A stretch of DNA of 64,000 nt from Thioflexithrix psekupsensis. Lineage in GTDB: Bacteria; Pseudomonadota; Gammaproteobacteria; Beggiatoales; Beggiatoaceae. Of this stretch, positions 8,784-16,064 are shown one piece after another. Positions within the stretch are counted from its first letter, which is position 1. Every line of letters begins with the position of its first letter. Location of the stretch: positions 620,001 to 684,000 of the forward strand of contig NZ_MSLT01000012.1 of assembly GCF_002149925.1 (NCBI RefSeq). Direction: 5' to 3'. The notes beneath the pieces were generated by a model that was not told where the DNA came from, did not search any database, and was given only the letters and a program-made list of their open reading frames with translations. Made by a program: the position numbers and the translations under genes.

Positions 8784-9572
8784 CTATTGGGATAACCGCC
8801 GCCGTAATAACATGAAGGCAATGGTAAAAAAAACCAGTCCATAAATCGCAATAACCAATAAATGCCATAATATATAATCTATTGAAGGCAGAGCCTGATT
8901 AAGCAATAATGGACGCACCAATTCCACCACATGTATGAGCGGTAATAACCACACTAAAGATTGTATTAACTCTGGCATTTTCGACAGTGGAAAAAATATC
9001 CCACTTAAAAACATCATTGGAGCTAATAAAAGTGTTTGATAATAAAGGAAAAAATCATAATTTTTTGCCAATGCGGTCATCACCATTGCCATACTGGCAA
9101 AAGTTAATCCTGCCAGAAATAGCACAGGTAATGCCACAATTGACCATACACTGTCAATTGCACCCAATAGTACCGCCACAATTAAAACAGCAGTGACATG
9201 AATGAAACTTTTGGTAGCTGCCCAAAAAATTTCACCAAAAACAATATCCTGAATATCTAAAGGCGTGGCTAATATCCCGCGCCAAGTGTGCTGTACATTC
9301 ATGCGCGTATAAGCGGAATATTGGGCTTCAAAACTGGCCGTTTGCATCGCGCCACTGCACAAAATTCCCGAAGCCAAAAAAGACAAATAAGGCACTCCCT
9401 CCATACTTTCTACAAAATAGCCTAAACCATACCCTAATGCCAATAAAATTAACACCGGTTCACCAAAATTTCCTAACAAGGCTGGCATTAAATTTTTTTG
9501 CCACACTTTAAAATTACGCAACCACACACTAAACCAACGCCATTGAAACAGTTCTAATAAATTAATCATCAC
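8784..9572 (-). CDS. ABC-2 type transport permease (NodJ/YadH-like)
   Basis: Six-segment membrane permease (262 aa) of an ABC-2 exporter. The family region is visible: FGEPVLILLALGYGLGYFV, a conserved central SGILCSGAMQTASFEAQYS, and FLSGIFFPLSKMPELIQSLVWLLPLIHVVELVRP near the C-terminus, which matches the NodJ/YadH group. The start overlaps the stop of the ATPase gene by 11 bases, so the two are coupled. The substrate cannot be told from sequence; relatives export polysaccharide-like molecules, drugs or lipo-oligosaccharides. Confidence 0.9.
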   Translation of the reverse strand: MMINLLELFQWRWFSVWLRNFKVWQKNLMPALLGNFGEPVLILLALGYGLGYFVESMEGVPYLSFLASGILCSGAMQTASFEAQYSAYTRMNVQHTWRGILATPLDIQDIVFGEIFWAATKSFIHVTAVLIVAVLLGAIDSVWSIVALPVLFLAGLTFASMAMVMTALAKNYDFFLYYQTLLLAPMMFLSGIFFPLSKMPELIQSLVWLLPLIHVVELVRPLLLNQALPSIDYILWHLLVIAIYGLVFFTIAFMLLRRRLSQ

Positions 9573-10500
9573 GTAAATCTCGCCCTGTTAATTTTAAAAA
9601 AACATCCTCCAAATTTGCAGGACGATGCAAATAACGTAAATCTGATTGTTCGCTTAATGAATCTAATAATGAAATCACTTTTTCACCATAATAAAATCGC
9701 GTATCGCCTACTATTTCGCTGTTTAAATTAAAACGACGACCGACTTCCTCATGCCACCTTTCTAAAGCATCTACATGCGTGCCATGCACCTCAACCACTT
9801 GCGGCGGAATATAACGCTTAATTAACGCTTGCGGCGCGCCTTGTTCTAAAATTTTTCCCTGATCCATCACAATAATATCATCACAAAGCCGCTCTGCTTC
9901 CTCCATATAATGCGTGGTGAGAATTAACGTTAATCCCTGCATTTTTAACTGTCGCAATCGCTGCCAAATTAATTGCCGAGCTTGCGGGTCTAATCCCGTG
10001 GTCGGTTCATCTAATACCACCAATTGCGGTTCATTAATTAACGCCCGTCCCAGCGACAAACGGCGTTGCATTCCGCCCGACAATGTTGTGACTAGGGTAT
10101 TGGCTTTATGTCCCAAAGTAGCGAAACTGAGAATATCTGGAATTCGTTTTTTTAAAGTAGCCGCATTCAATCCGAAATATCGCCCATAAATCTGCAAATT
10201 TTGCGTGACGGTGAAATCAGGATCGAGATTATCCTGCTGGGGTACAATACCAATAATTTGCCGTAACTGTCGTGATTGATTGGGAATCGTATAGCCCAAA
10301 ACAGACAATTCTCCCGCAGTCGGCAAGGTGTGGCCGACTAACATTTTTAACGTGGTCGTTTTTCCCGCACCATTGGGTCCCAATATGCCGCAACAACTGC
10401 CTTGGCGCACTTGAAAATTAATCGAATTTACAACCAATTGTTCCCCATAACATTTGGTCAAATTTCGCGCTTGAATAACCGATTCACAATAATGGTTCAT
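9562..10500 (-). CDS. ABC transporter ATP-binding protein (NodI/YadG-like)
   Basis: A 312-aa ATPase that powers the adjacent permease. Walker A is GPNGAGKTT (near residue 41), the signature is LSGGMQRRLSLGRAL, Walker B is LVVLDEPTTGLDPQARQ, and the switch histidine is in TLILTTHYMEEAERLCD. The extra C-terminal region of about 85 residues is usual for ABC-2 exporters of the NodI/DrrA group. Translation starts at 10500, only 26 bp from the divergent small gene at 10527, so the two promoters must overlap. Confidence 0.93.
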   Translation of the reverse strand: MNHYCESVIQARNLTKCYGEQLVVNSINFQVRQGSCCGILGPNGAGKTTTLKMLVGHTLPTAGELSVLGYTIPNQSRQLRQIIGIVPQQDNLDPDFTVTQNLQIYGRYFGLNAATLKKRIPDILSFATLGHKANTLVTTLSGGMQRRLSLGRALINEPQLVVLDEPTTGLDPQARQLIWQRLRQLKMQGLTLILTTHYMEEAERLCDDIIVMDQGKILEQGAPQALIKRYIPPQVVEVHGTHVDALERWHEEVGRRFNLNSEIVGDTRFYYGEKVISLLDSLSEQSDLRYLHRPANLEDVFLKLTGRDLRDD

Positions 10501-10526
10501 GAGAATAAAAACTCAGAGGTGATATA

Positions 10527-10724
10527 ATGACAAATATGATGTTATTTATTTTTTGGCTATTGCTGATTATTGCGGTATTAACTGCCTTTTATACTTGGAG
10601 AAAACACCGCCAAATAAAACAAGCGGCTGAACAACGAGAAAAAGCGATGTTACAAGCCTTGTTAGCAAAAAAAATTAAAAAAGAAGATTCATCTTCTGAT
10701 AAAACCCCAGAGTTAAGCCAATAA
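10527..10724 (+). CDS. small single-span membrane protein, unknown function
   Basis: A 65-aa protein with one N-terminal membrane segment (MLFIFWLLLIIAVLTAFYTW) followed by a basic, lysine-rich tail (KHRQIKQAAEQREKAM ... KKIKKEDSSSDK). The positive tail places it in the cytoplasm. A ribosome-binding site GAGGTGATATA precedes the ATG, which makes the gene credible. I do not recognise a family. It is divergent from the ABC exporter genes. Confidence 0.6.
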   Translation: MTNMMLFIFWLLLIIAVLTAFYTWRKHRQIKQAAEQREKAMLQALLAKKIKKEDSSSDKTPELSQ

Positions 10725-10898
10725 GCAATGGCCTGTATTGGTGTGCATTGCGATTTTAGATTGAAACTTATCTTTTTAATTTAGAATCGCCCTTAACTTG
10801 AAAAAATCACCAACAACCCTTACATACCCCTTTCACTTGGCTAAGAACCACTTAGAACTTAGCCTAAAAACCTGTTAAAACGTGAGGAGTTATTTTTT

Positions 10899-11234
10899 AT
10901 GGATATTTTGGAAAGAATCAGAGAGCAAGTCACCAATAATCCCGTTATTATCTACATGAAAGGCACGCCCCAGATGCCGCAATGTGGTTTTTCCAATCGT
11001 GCCGCACAAGCTCTACATGCGTGTGGTTTTGAATTTGCTTATGTCAATGTATTAACTGATCCGGAGATTTTTCAAAATCTCCCTCGCTTTGCCAATTGGC
11101 CGACTTTTCCTCAAATTTATGTGGATGGAGAGCTAATTGGGGGGTGCGATATTACCTTAGAATTGCTACAAAAAGGTGAATTAAAACCCATGTTAGAAGC
11201 GGCAATTCATAAAAAGCAAAATAAAGAGGCGTAA
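10899..11234 (+). CDS. grxD: monothiol glutaredoxin (Grx4 type)
   Basis: A 111-aa monothiol glutaredoxin that carries [2Fe-2S] clusters together with glutathione and BolA-type partners. The active-site motif CGFS is present in MPQCGFSNRAAQAL (Cys near residue 29). The glutathione-binding elements WPTFPQIYVDGELIGGCDI follow. GAGGAG nine bases upstream is a strong ribosome-binding site. It is monocistronic and ends in a hairpin terminator. Confidence 0.96.
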   Translation: MDILERIREQVTNNPVIIYMKGTPQMPQCGFSNRAAQALHACGFEFAYVNVLTDPEIFQNLPRFANWPTFPQIYVDGELIGGCDITLELLQKGELKPMLEAAIHKKQNKEA

Positions 11235-11243
11235 TAAAGCTGC

Positions 11244-11282
11244 ATAACCGCTATTTATCATGTTATGTAGCGGTTATTTTTT
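11244..11282. terminator. bidirectional terminator between grxD and ccoS
   Basis: Inverted repeat ATAACCGCTA (11244-11253) / TAGCGGTTAT (11268-11277) followed by a T-run on the plus strand. The right arm overlaps the ccoS stop codon, so one hairpin appears to serve both convergent genes. Confidence 0.75.
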
Positions 11283-11435
11283 AGGATGAGAATTTTCTTC
11301 ATCGTCCATGAGAATTTCGTGCGCGGGTCCTTCTAAGTCATCAAATTGTCCCGAACGAATCGCCCAAATAAAAATCCACACAATTAACGCAATAAAAACC
11401 AGTGAAACTGGAATTAATAAATACAAAATATCCAT
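11274..11435 (-). CDS. ccoS: cbb3-type cytochrome oxidase assembly protein CcoS
   Basis: A small (53 aa) single-span membrane protein needed to put cofactors into the cbb3 oxidase. The sequence MDILYLLIPVSLVFIALI, then WAIRSGQFDDLEGPA, is the CcoS signature. I choose the ATG at 11435 because CGGAGAAATT precedes it and the family begins MDILY; an upstream in-frame start would add seven residues. It is separated from the other cbb3 accessory genes (ccoG, ccoH near 46-48 kb) and from ccoNOP, which is not in the window. Confidence 0.9.
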   Translation of the reverse strand: MDILYLLIPVSLVFIALIVWIFIWAIRSGQFDDLEGPAHEILMDDEENSHPKK

Positions 11436-11608
11436 AATTTCTCCGCTTAAAGCCACATGGGATAACCACTCAGGTTATCTGGTCATTTTAGGACTATTTC
11501 AAGTCAAAATAGTATTTATTTCTAGCACATTTCCACCATATTCTATGGGTACAGATTATTTTTATTCCACTTAAATATCACACTAAACATAAGGTGGCTG
11601 TCGAGATC

Positions 11609-11857
11609 ATGGGATTTTTAATTTGGTTTGATTTATTTTTGGTGTCAAGTTTGTTGTGGACGGCTTGGCAGGGGTTGACCCATCCAAATTTATTACGTTC
11701 TGTATTAATGTTTATTGTGTTTGGTTTATTGTTGGCATTGGCGTGGGCGCGCTTGGCGGCACCGGATGTGGCTTTGGCTGAAGCGGCAATTGGCGCAGGT
11801 TTAACGGGTGCGTTGTTTTTGGACGCATTACGGGATTTTTCCCGCTCAAAGGAGTAA
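11609..11857 (+). CDS. MbhD/DUF4040-type membrane subunit (Mrp/Mbh-like complex)
   Basis: A small membrane protein (82 aa from the ATG at 11609; an in-frame GTG at 11594 is possible). It has three hydrophobic segments and the DUF4040/MbhD motif ARLAAPDVALAEAAIGAGLTGALF. In relatives it is part of the antiporter-like membrane arm of membrane-bound hydrogenases or Mrp-type Na+/H+ antiporters. It lies five bases before the MnhB-like gene, clearly one operon. The rest of the complex is missing from this locus. Confidence 0.8.
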   Translation: MGFLIWFDLFLVSSLLWTAWQGLTHPNLLRSVLMFIVFGLLLALAWARLAAPDVALAEAAIGAGLTGALFLDALRDFSRSKE

Positions 11858-11862
11858 AAATA

Positions 11863-12558
11863 ATGTTTATTATCAAGCAATTATCGACGTTATTATTAAT
11901 TTTTTGGGCAGGAATTTTGATTTGGGCTGTGTGGGCTTGGCCGCCATCGCCAGTGATGGACATTCCCACTTTAGTGACACAAAATTTGTCACATAGCGGA
12001 GTGGCTCATCCCGTCACTGCGGTATTATTAAATTATCGCGCTTATGATACATTATTAGAAATTTCCGTGTTACTATTAGCGGTGTTGGGGGGGTGGACGG
12101 TGTTTCATGCCCATTGTGAGGCTGCTGACTGTGTTTTGACGAATGTGCCGCCTTTGTCGCCTTTGTTGACACCTATGTTGTCGTTAAACGTGCCAGTATT
12201 GGTGTTGGCGGCGGCTTATTTGCTGTGGGCAGGTGCTTATACCAGCGGCGGCGCATTTCAAGCGGGCGCGGTGTTGAGTGGTGCGGGGGTTTTACTTCGG
12301 TTGAGCGGTGCTATACAGGCAAAGGAAAAAAGTGATACCGCAGTACGCTATTTATTGGGAATTGGTTTACTGGTTTTTGCAAGCGTGGGCGTGGCCGTGA
12401 TGTGGAGTCAAGGGGAATTATTAACTTATCCATCGACTTGGGCAGGGGGATTAATTTTATTAATTGAAGCCAGTTTAACGGTATCTATTGCCATGTCATT
12501 ATTGCTGTTATTTGTGGGATCGCCGGGGGTTTGTTGGCAGAAAAACGGACAATATTAA
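11863..12558 (+). CDS. MbhE-MnhB fusion membrane subunit
   Basis: A 231-aa membrane protein joining two subunits. Residues 1-90 resemble MbhE, with the signature HPVTAVLLNYRAYDTLLEISVLL. Residues 105-225 are MnhB/MrpB-like, with AYLLWAGAYTSGGAFQAGAVLSGAGVLLRL. About six membrane helices are visible. It is co-transcribed with the MbhD-like gene before it and the MnhC-like gene after it. The order D-E/B-C matches Mbh/Mrp operons. Activity as an ion channel or antiporter needs other subunits not seen here. Confidence 0.82.
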   Translation: MFIIKQLSTLLLIFWAGILIWAVWAWPPSPVMDIPTLVTQNLSHSGVAHPVTAVLLNYRAYDTLLEISVLLLAVLGGWTVFHAHCEAADCVLTNVPPLSPLLTPMLSLNVPVLVLAAAYLLWAGAYTSGGAFQAGAVLSGAGVLLRLSGAIQAKEKSDTAVRYLLGIGLLVFASVGVAVMWSQGELLTYPSTWAGGLILLIEASLTVSIAMSLLLLFVGSPGVCWQKNGQY

Positions 12559-12559
12559 G

Positions 12560-12613
12560 ATGAACCAAAACCAGTTATATTTAGGCGATTGTCTCAATGT
12601 GTTAAGGGATTAA
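12560..12613 (+). pseudogene. 17-codon frame resembling a DNA methyltransferase N-terminus
   Basis: Directly after the MnhB stop, an ATG opens a 17-codon frame MNQNQLYLGDCLNVLRD, then stop. The stretch LYLGDCLNVLRD is like the start of type II/III adenine or cytosine methyltransferases (typically LYLGDCLEVL). It could be the last trace of a deleted methyltransferase, or a chance match. There is no other methyltransferase sequence in the surrounding 100 bases. Confidence 0.35.
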
Positions 12614-12656
12614 TATTAAAATAGCGCGGCGGGTTTTCATTAAGGAAAAAGAAAAA

Positions 12657-12959
12657 ATGACGGTATCCACTTTATACGCTATCGTAGGCATGATATTGGT
12701 GTGTTTTAGTTTTTTTGCGTTGATTCGAGATCGACATTTGTTGCGCAAAATTATCGCGTTAAATATCTTAGGCAGCGGGGTTTTTATGGTACTCATTGCG
12801 GCGGCGGCGCGGGATTTTTCTGCAATAGATGCCTTGCCTCATGCTTTGGTGTTGACGGGAATTGTGATTGCGGTGAGTGCAACGGCATTGGCTTTGGTGC
12901 TGGCGCGACGGATTTATCGCCTCAGTGGACAAACTCATTTGCCAGAAGAAAACTCATAA
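12657..12959 (+). CDS. MnhC/NuoK-type membrane subunit
   Basis: A 100-aa, three-helix membrane protein of the MrpC/NuoK family. The helices contain IIALNILGSGVFMVLIAAAA and HALVLTGIVIAVSATALALVLARRIY, the latter being the MnhC signature (DPLPQALVLTGIVI in relatives). AAGGAAAAAG precedes the start. It closes the three-gene unit 11609-12959. No MnhA/MnhD-type large subunit follows; the next gene is ssrA. Confidence 0.82.
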   Translation: MTVSTLYAIVGMILVCFSFFALIRDRHLLRKIIALNILGSGVFMVLIAAAARDFSAIDALPHALVLTGIVIAVSATALALVLARRIYRLSGQTHLPEENS

Positions 12960-13020
12960 ACACAAATCCCTTGCATAATCTTAAAAAAACGCCTAGACTT
13001 GGAAACTGAATCTCATTATG

Positions 13021-13372
13021 GGGGCGACTTGGCTTCGACGCGGGTGGCAAAACCAGAGGTGCATGTCGAGGTGCAGTCCCTCGTAAATCTACTGCAAACA
13101 ATTAGTTGCCAACGACGACAACTACGCTCTGGCTGCTTAAATAGCCAGCCTCTGGCCGCGACGTGCCGTTTCTGCGCGGATTTTCAGGGGTAACATTGAA
13201 TCGGATCGCTATGTTCACTTGTCTGGGGTGGATGGGCTAAAAAGTTCCAGACTCACCGTCAGTACGCCCTGCCCGTCGGGATGCTGGCGGTTAAATCATT
13301 GACGCGGCTACACATGTAGAGCCAACGGCGGAGTGTTCGCGGACGCGGGTTCAATTCCCGCCGCCTCCACCA
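13021..13372 (+). ncRNA. ssrA: transfer-messenger RNA (tmRNA)
   Basis: Rescues stalled ribosomes by acting as tRNA-Ala and then as mRNA. The 5' end GGGGCGACTTGGCTTCGACG pairs with the 3' end, which has the T-arm GGGTTCAATTCCCGCCGCC and terminal CCA encoded at 13370-13372. The resume codon is GCC at 13108 and the tag reads ANDDNYALAA, stop TAA at 13138-13140, which is the gammaproteobacterial type. Several pseudoknot-capable GC-rich stems lie between the tag and the tRNA-like end. Any open frame overlapping this region is spurious. Confidence 0.97.
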
Positions 13373-13440
13373 ATTCTGAATTTTCCTGTCTTGACCTCAT
13401 CAGTAACGATAACAAAAGTGATCGGATAGCAACGCATTCT

Positions 13441-14109
13441 ATGAGCATCGAAGAAAGTACCCTCGCGCTTGCTGGCGTGTTTCAAGCAGCCGAGCTGGTT
13501 CGCTCGGTGGCACGACAAGGTTTGGTCGATCAAACCCCTTTTGAAAGCAGTTTGTACAGTATTTTACAAGTCAATGCAGACTCCATTGTCGCGGTTTATG
13601 GCGAATTAAGTGGGTTGAAATGCGGTCTGATTGCCTTGTCTCGCCAATTGCAACGTAACGATCCCACTCCCGAAAGTCGCAAGCGAGAAATGGAAGCCAT
13701 GCGTTATGCGTTGGGTGCTATTTTATTGGAACGCAAGTTGAGCAAACGCTCAGACGTATTGTCGCGCTTAGGAGAAGGGATCGAAGACATTCGCGCCTTC
13801 GCTGAAACGCGCTCGGTGGCTCATCCCGAAGTTGTGACACAAATGGCACGCTTATATTCCAACACATTAAGCACCTTTGATTATCGTATTCAAGTCAGCG
13901 GAGAACCACGCTATTTAGAAAACACCAGTAATGCCGATAAAGTGCGCGCATTGCTGTTAGCGGGCGTGCGTTCAGCCGTGTTATGGCGGCAAAAGGGCGG
14001 AACACGCTTACAATTGTTGTTTTCTCGTGGAAAAATTTTACGCGCCACCCAACAGTTTTTAGAACAAATTAATGTGGTGGATCGGATTATTCACCCGCCG
14101 CGGGAATAG
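13441..14109 (+). CDS. hflD: high-frequency lysogenisation protein HflD homologue
   Basis: A 222-aa helical protein of the HflD family, in E. coli a peripheral membrane protein that affects lambda CII stability. The family N-terminus is visible: LALAGVFQAAELVRSVARQG, and later ALLLAGVRSAVLWRQKGG. I choose the ATG at 13441 because upstream in-frame codons run into tmRNA. In many gammaproteobacteria hflD follows mnmA; here it follows ssrA by 68 bp instead. The family is clear; its physiological role outside E. coli is not. Confidence 0.92.
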   Translation: MSIEESTLALAGVFQAAELVRSVARQGLVDQTPFESSLYSILQVNADSIVAVYGELSGLKCGLIALSRQLQRNDPTPESRKREMEAMRYALGAILLERKLSKRSDVLSRLGEGIEDIRAFAETRSVAHPEVVTQMARLYSNTLSTFDYRIQVSGEPRYLENTSNADKVRALLLAGVRSAVLWRQKGGTRLQLLFSRGKILRATQQFLEQINVVDRIIHPPRE

Positions 14110-14254
14110 ATAAATTATTTTGCAATACAATTGCAGATACATTGCAGTTTCTGGCACAAGCCAGTACAATGGCATCGTTTGCGGTGGATGCTGTTCACAG
14201 CAAACTTTCCCCTCTATATATTACACATAATAATCTAACCAAAGGAGCTAACTT

Positions 14255-14752
14255 ATGACGTTAAAATCATTGATCGGTGTTGCTGGTTTAACCCTGAGCT
14301 TGAGTTTTTCTGCCAACGTTTTCGCAGAAGAAGCCGCCACCGCTGCTGAAGTGGTAGAAAAAGTAAAAGCGGCTGCCGCAGAATTATCCAGCGCAGGCGA
14401 AGCCGGTATCGCAGCGTTCCAAGGCAAAGACAGCAAGTGGGCGTGGAAAGACACTTATGTTTTTGTTTACGACTGCGAAGCCGATCAAGCCTTAGCCCAC
14501 CCCACTTTGGCCGGTAAACCTGTCATGCACATCAAGGACAAAGCAGGCAAAGAACTGTTTGTTGCGCTGTGCGAAGCGGGCAAACAAGAAACTGGCGGTT
14601 GGGTAAGCTACATGTGGCCAAAGCCCGGTGCTGAAGAGCCTTCAGAAAAACTGTCTTATGCTTTAGCGGTTGCAGGCACGACTTATCAAGTCAGCGCGGG
14701 CATTTACACTGACGAAGCCACCGTTGATGAATTGAATGCCGCATTGAAATAA
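14255..14752 (+). CDS. secreted single-Cache-domain-like protein
   Basis: A 165-aa exported protein. Residues 1-24 form a signal peptide ending in VFA|EE. The mature part has an alanine-rich helix (AAEVVEKVKAAAAELSS) followed by a small domain with KWAWKDTYVFVYDCEADQALAHP and WVSYMWPKPG, the pattern of stand-alone Cache_2 domains. Two cysteines (about residues 75 and 108) could form a disulfide. AAAGGAGC is a strong ribosome-binding site, and a terminator follows. Ligand and partner are unknown. Confidence 0.75.
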   Translation: MTLKSLIGVAGLTLSLSFSANVFAEEAATAAEVVEKVKAAAAELSSAGEAGIAAFQGKDSKWAWKDTYVFVYDCEADQALAHPTLAGKPVMHIKDKAGKELFVALCEAGKQETGGWVSYMWPKPGAEEPSEKLSYALAVAGTTYQVSAGIYTDEATVDELNAALK

Positions 14753-14777
14753 TCACTTATTTTGATGCCAAAAATAA

Positions 14778-14817
14778 ACACCGCCAGTCAGTTATTATTG
14801 ACTGGCGGTGTTTTTTT
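14778..14817 (+). terminator. Rho-independent terminator
   Basis: Perfect 13-bp stem ACACCGCCAGTCA / TGACTGGCGGTGT (14778-14790 / 14799-14811) with an eight-base loop, followed by seven T residues. It ends the Cache-protein transcript. Confidence 0.93.
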
Positions 14818-14901
14818 GAGCTTTTTTAGTTGAATATTCAACAAACGCGGGAGCGCGGACGAGAGAAAATCTTGAATAAATACAAGATGAGTGTTTAACT
14901 A

Positions 14902-16031
14902 TACCAATTTTTTCAGAGTCGTATAATAATACTTTTCAAATAGGAGAGAATAATGAACAAAAGATATGAAGATTTAGAAGAATTAATGTCAACAGGTGAA
15001 GCGAGAGAAGTGAAGCGAGCGATGGCAGTAAGAATGTCTTTGCTTGGTTTTGTGCGTGCGGAAGCGGCTTTAGCGTGTTGTGTCAGTGTGCAATTTGTGG
15101 ATAAATGGAAAGCCATTTATTTAGCGTCAGGGGTTGAAGGATTAAAGTTAGCGTATAAAGGCTCACCAGGGTATTTAAAGCCGCGTGAACGAGAAGATGT
15201 GATTAATTGGATACAAGAAAAGAAGACAATAACAATAGAGGAACTAAAGAGATACTTAAAAGAGGAGTATGATGTTTTCTATTCTTCAAATACTTCTTAT
15301 ACTAAATTATTAGAAGAAGCGAATTTAAGTTATAAGAAGACACACAAAGAGAATTCGGCAAAAGATGAGGTAAAAGTAGAAGCTAAAAAAAAGAGATTAA
15401 GGATTTAATAGATAAGGAGCGTGAACAGATAGAAAGTGGAGAGGTAATGTACTGGATGCAAGACGAAAGCCATCAGTTGTGGGGAGATATTTGTGGTTAT
15501 GTTTGGTCGAAAAAAGGAGAAAGAACGTCAATAAAGATGAGTAATTATCGCACTTCTCAAACGTGGTATGGAGCGGTGAATATTTATACGGGAGAATTTA
15601 TTTTAGATAGGGCAAAGAAAGCTGATACAAAATATACGATAGACTTTATTAACTGGCTCATTTACAGATATAAAGAAGCCCGTCATGTGATTATTTGGGA
15701 TGGTGCAAGTTATCATCGTTCTGAAGGTTTAAGAACTTATTTAGAGAAATTAAATGGGGGACTTCCAGAATCAGAATGGAAAGTTCGTTTATTAAGATTT
15801 GCGCCCAATGCCCCAGAGCAAAATCCAGTCGAGGATATTTGGCTTCAAGGTAAGAATTGGGTCAGAAAGAATTTTCATCGTCTATCAAGCTTTAAAGAAG
15901 TCACTAGTATGTTTGAGACCTTTTTGTCAGGTAAAGTGTTTAAGTTTAATAAAATTAAACAGTATCTTATACCTAATATCTAGGTAGATATTAAAACTTA
16001 ATTTGTTTTTATATCTCACATAATTTTGGTA
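14902..16031 (+). mobile_element. IS630-family insertion sequence, copy 1
   Basis: A 1130-bp element flanked by TA target duplications (14900-14901 and 16032-16033), as expected for the IS630/Tc1 group. The ends are imperfect inverted repeats: left TACCAATTTTTTCAGAG, right (reverse complement) TACCAAAATTATGTGAG. It is nearly identical to copy 2 (30764-31894) but one base shorter, due to an A-run of 8 instead of 9 in the transposase gene. It sits 33 bp before the metH start codon. Confidence 0.93.
14953..15983 (+). pseudogene. IS630-type transposase, frameshifted (8-A run)
   Basis: The transposase reads in one frame from 14953 to a stop at 15408, and continues in another frame through 15983. 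The cause is visible: after GAAGCT the run has eight A residues (near 15384) while copy 2 has nine. The N-terminal half has a helix-turn-helix region (ALACCVSVQFVDKWKAIY). The C-terminal half has the DDE catalytic segments WMQDESHQ, VIIWDGASYH and PEQNPVEDIW. It is probably inactive unless polymerase or ribosome slippage on the A-run restores the frame. Confidence 0.9.
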
Positions 16032-16064
16032 TATTTCATTTAATTTCAACCAAAAAGTATTGTT

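Noticed and set aside
12999-13193. 64-codon frame and the upstream extension of hflD from 13333
   Set aside because: Both overlap the tmRNA gene.
14818-14900. B12 or SAM riboswitch upstream of metH
   Set aside because: I looked on both sides of the IS element and found no conserved B12-box or SAM-box core.
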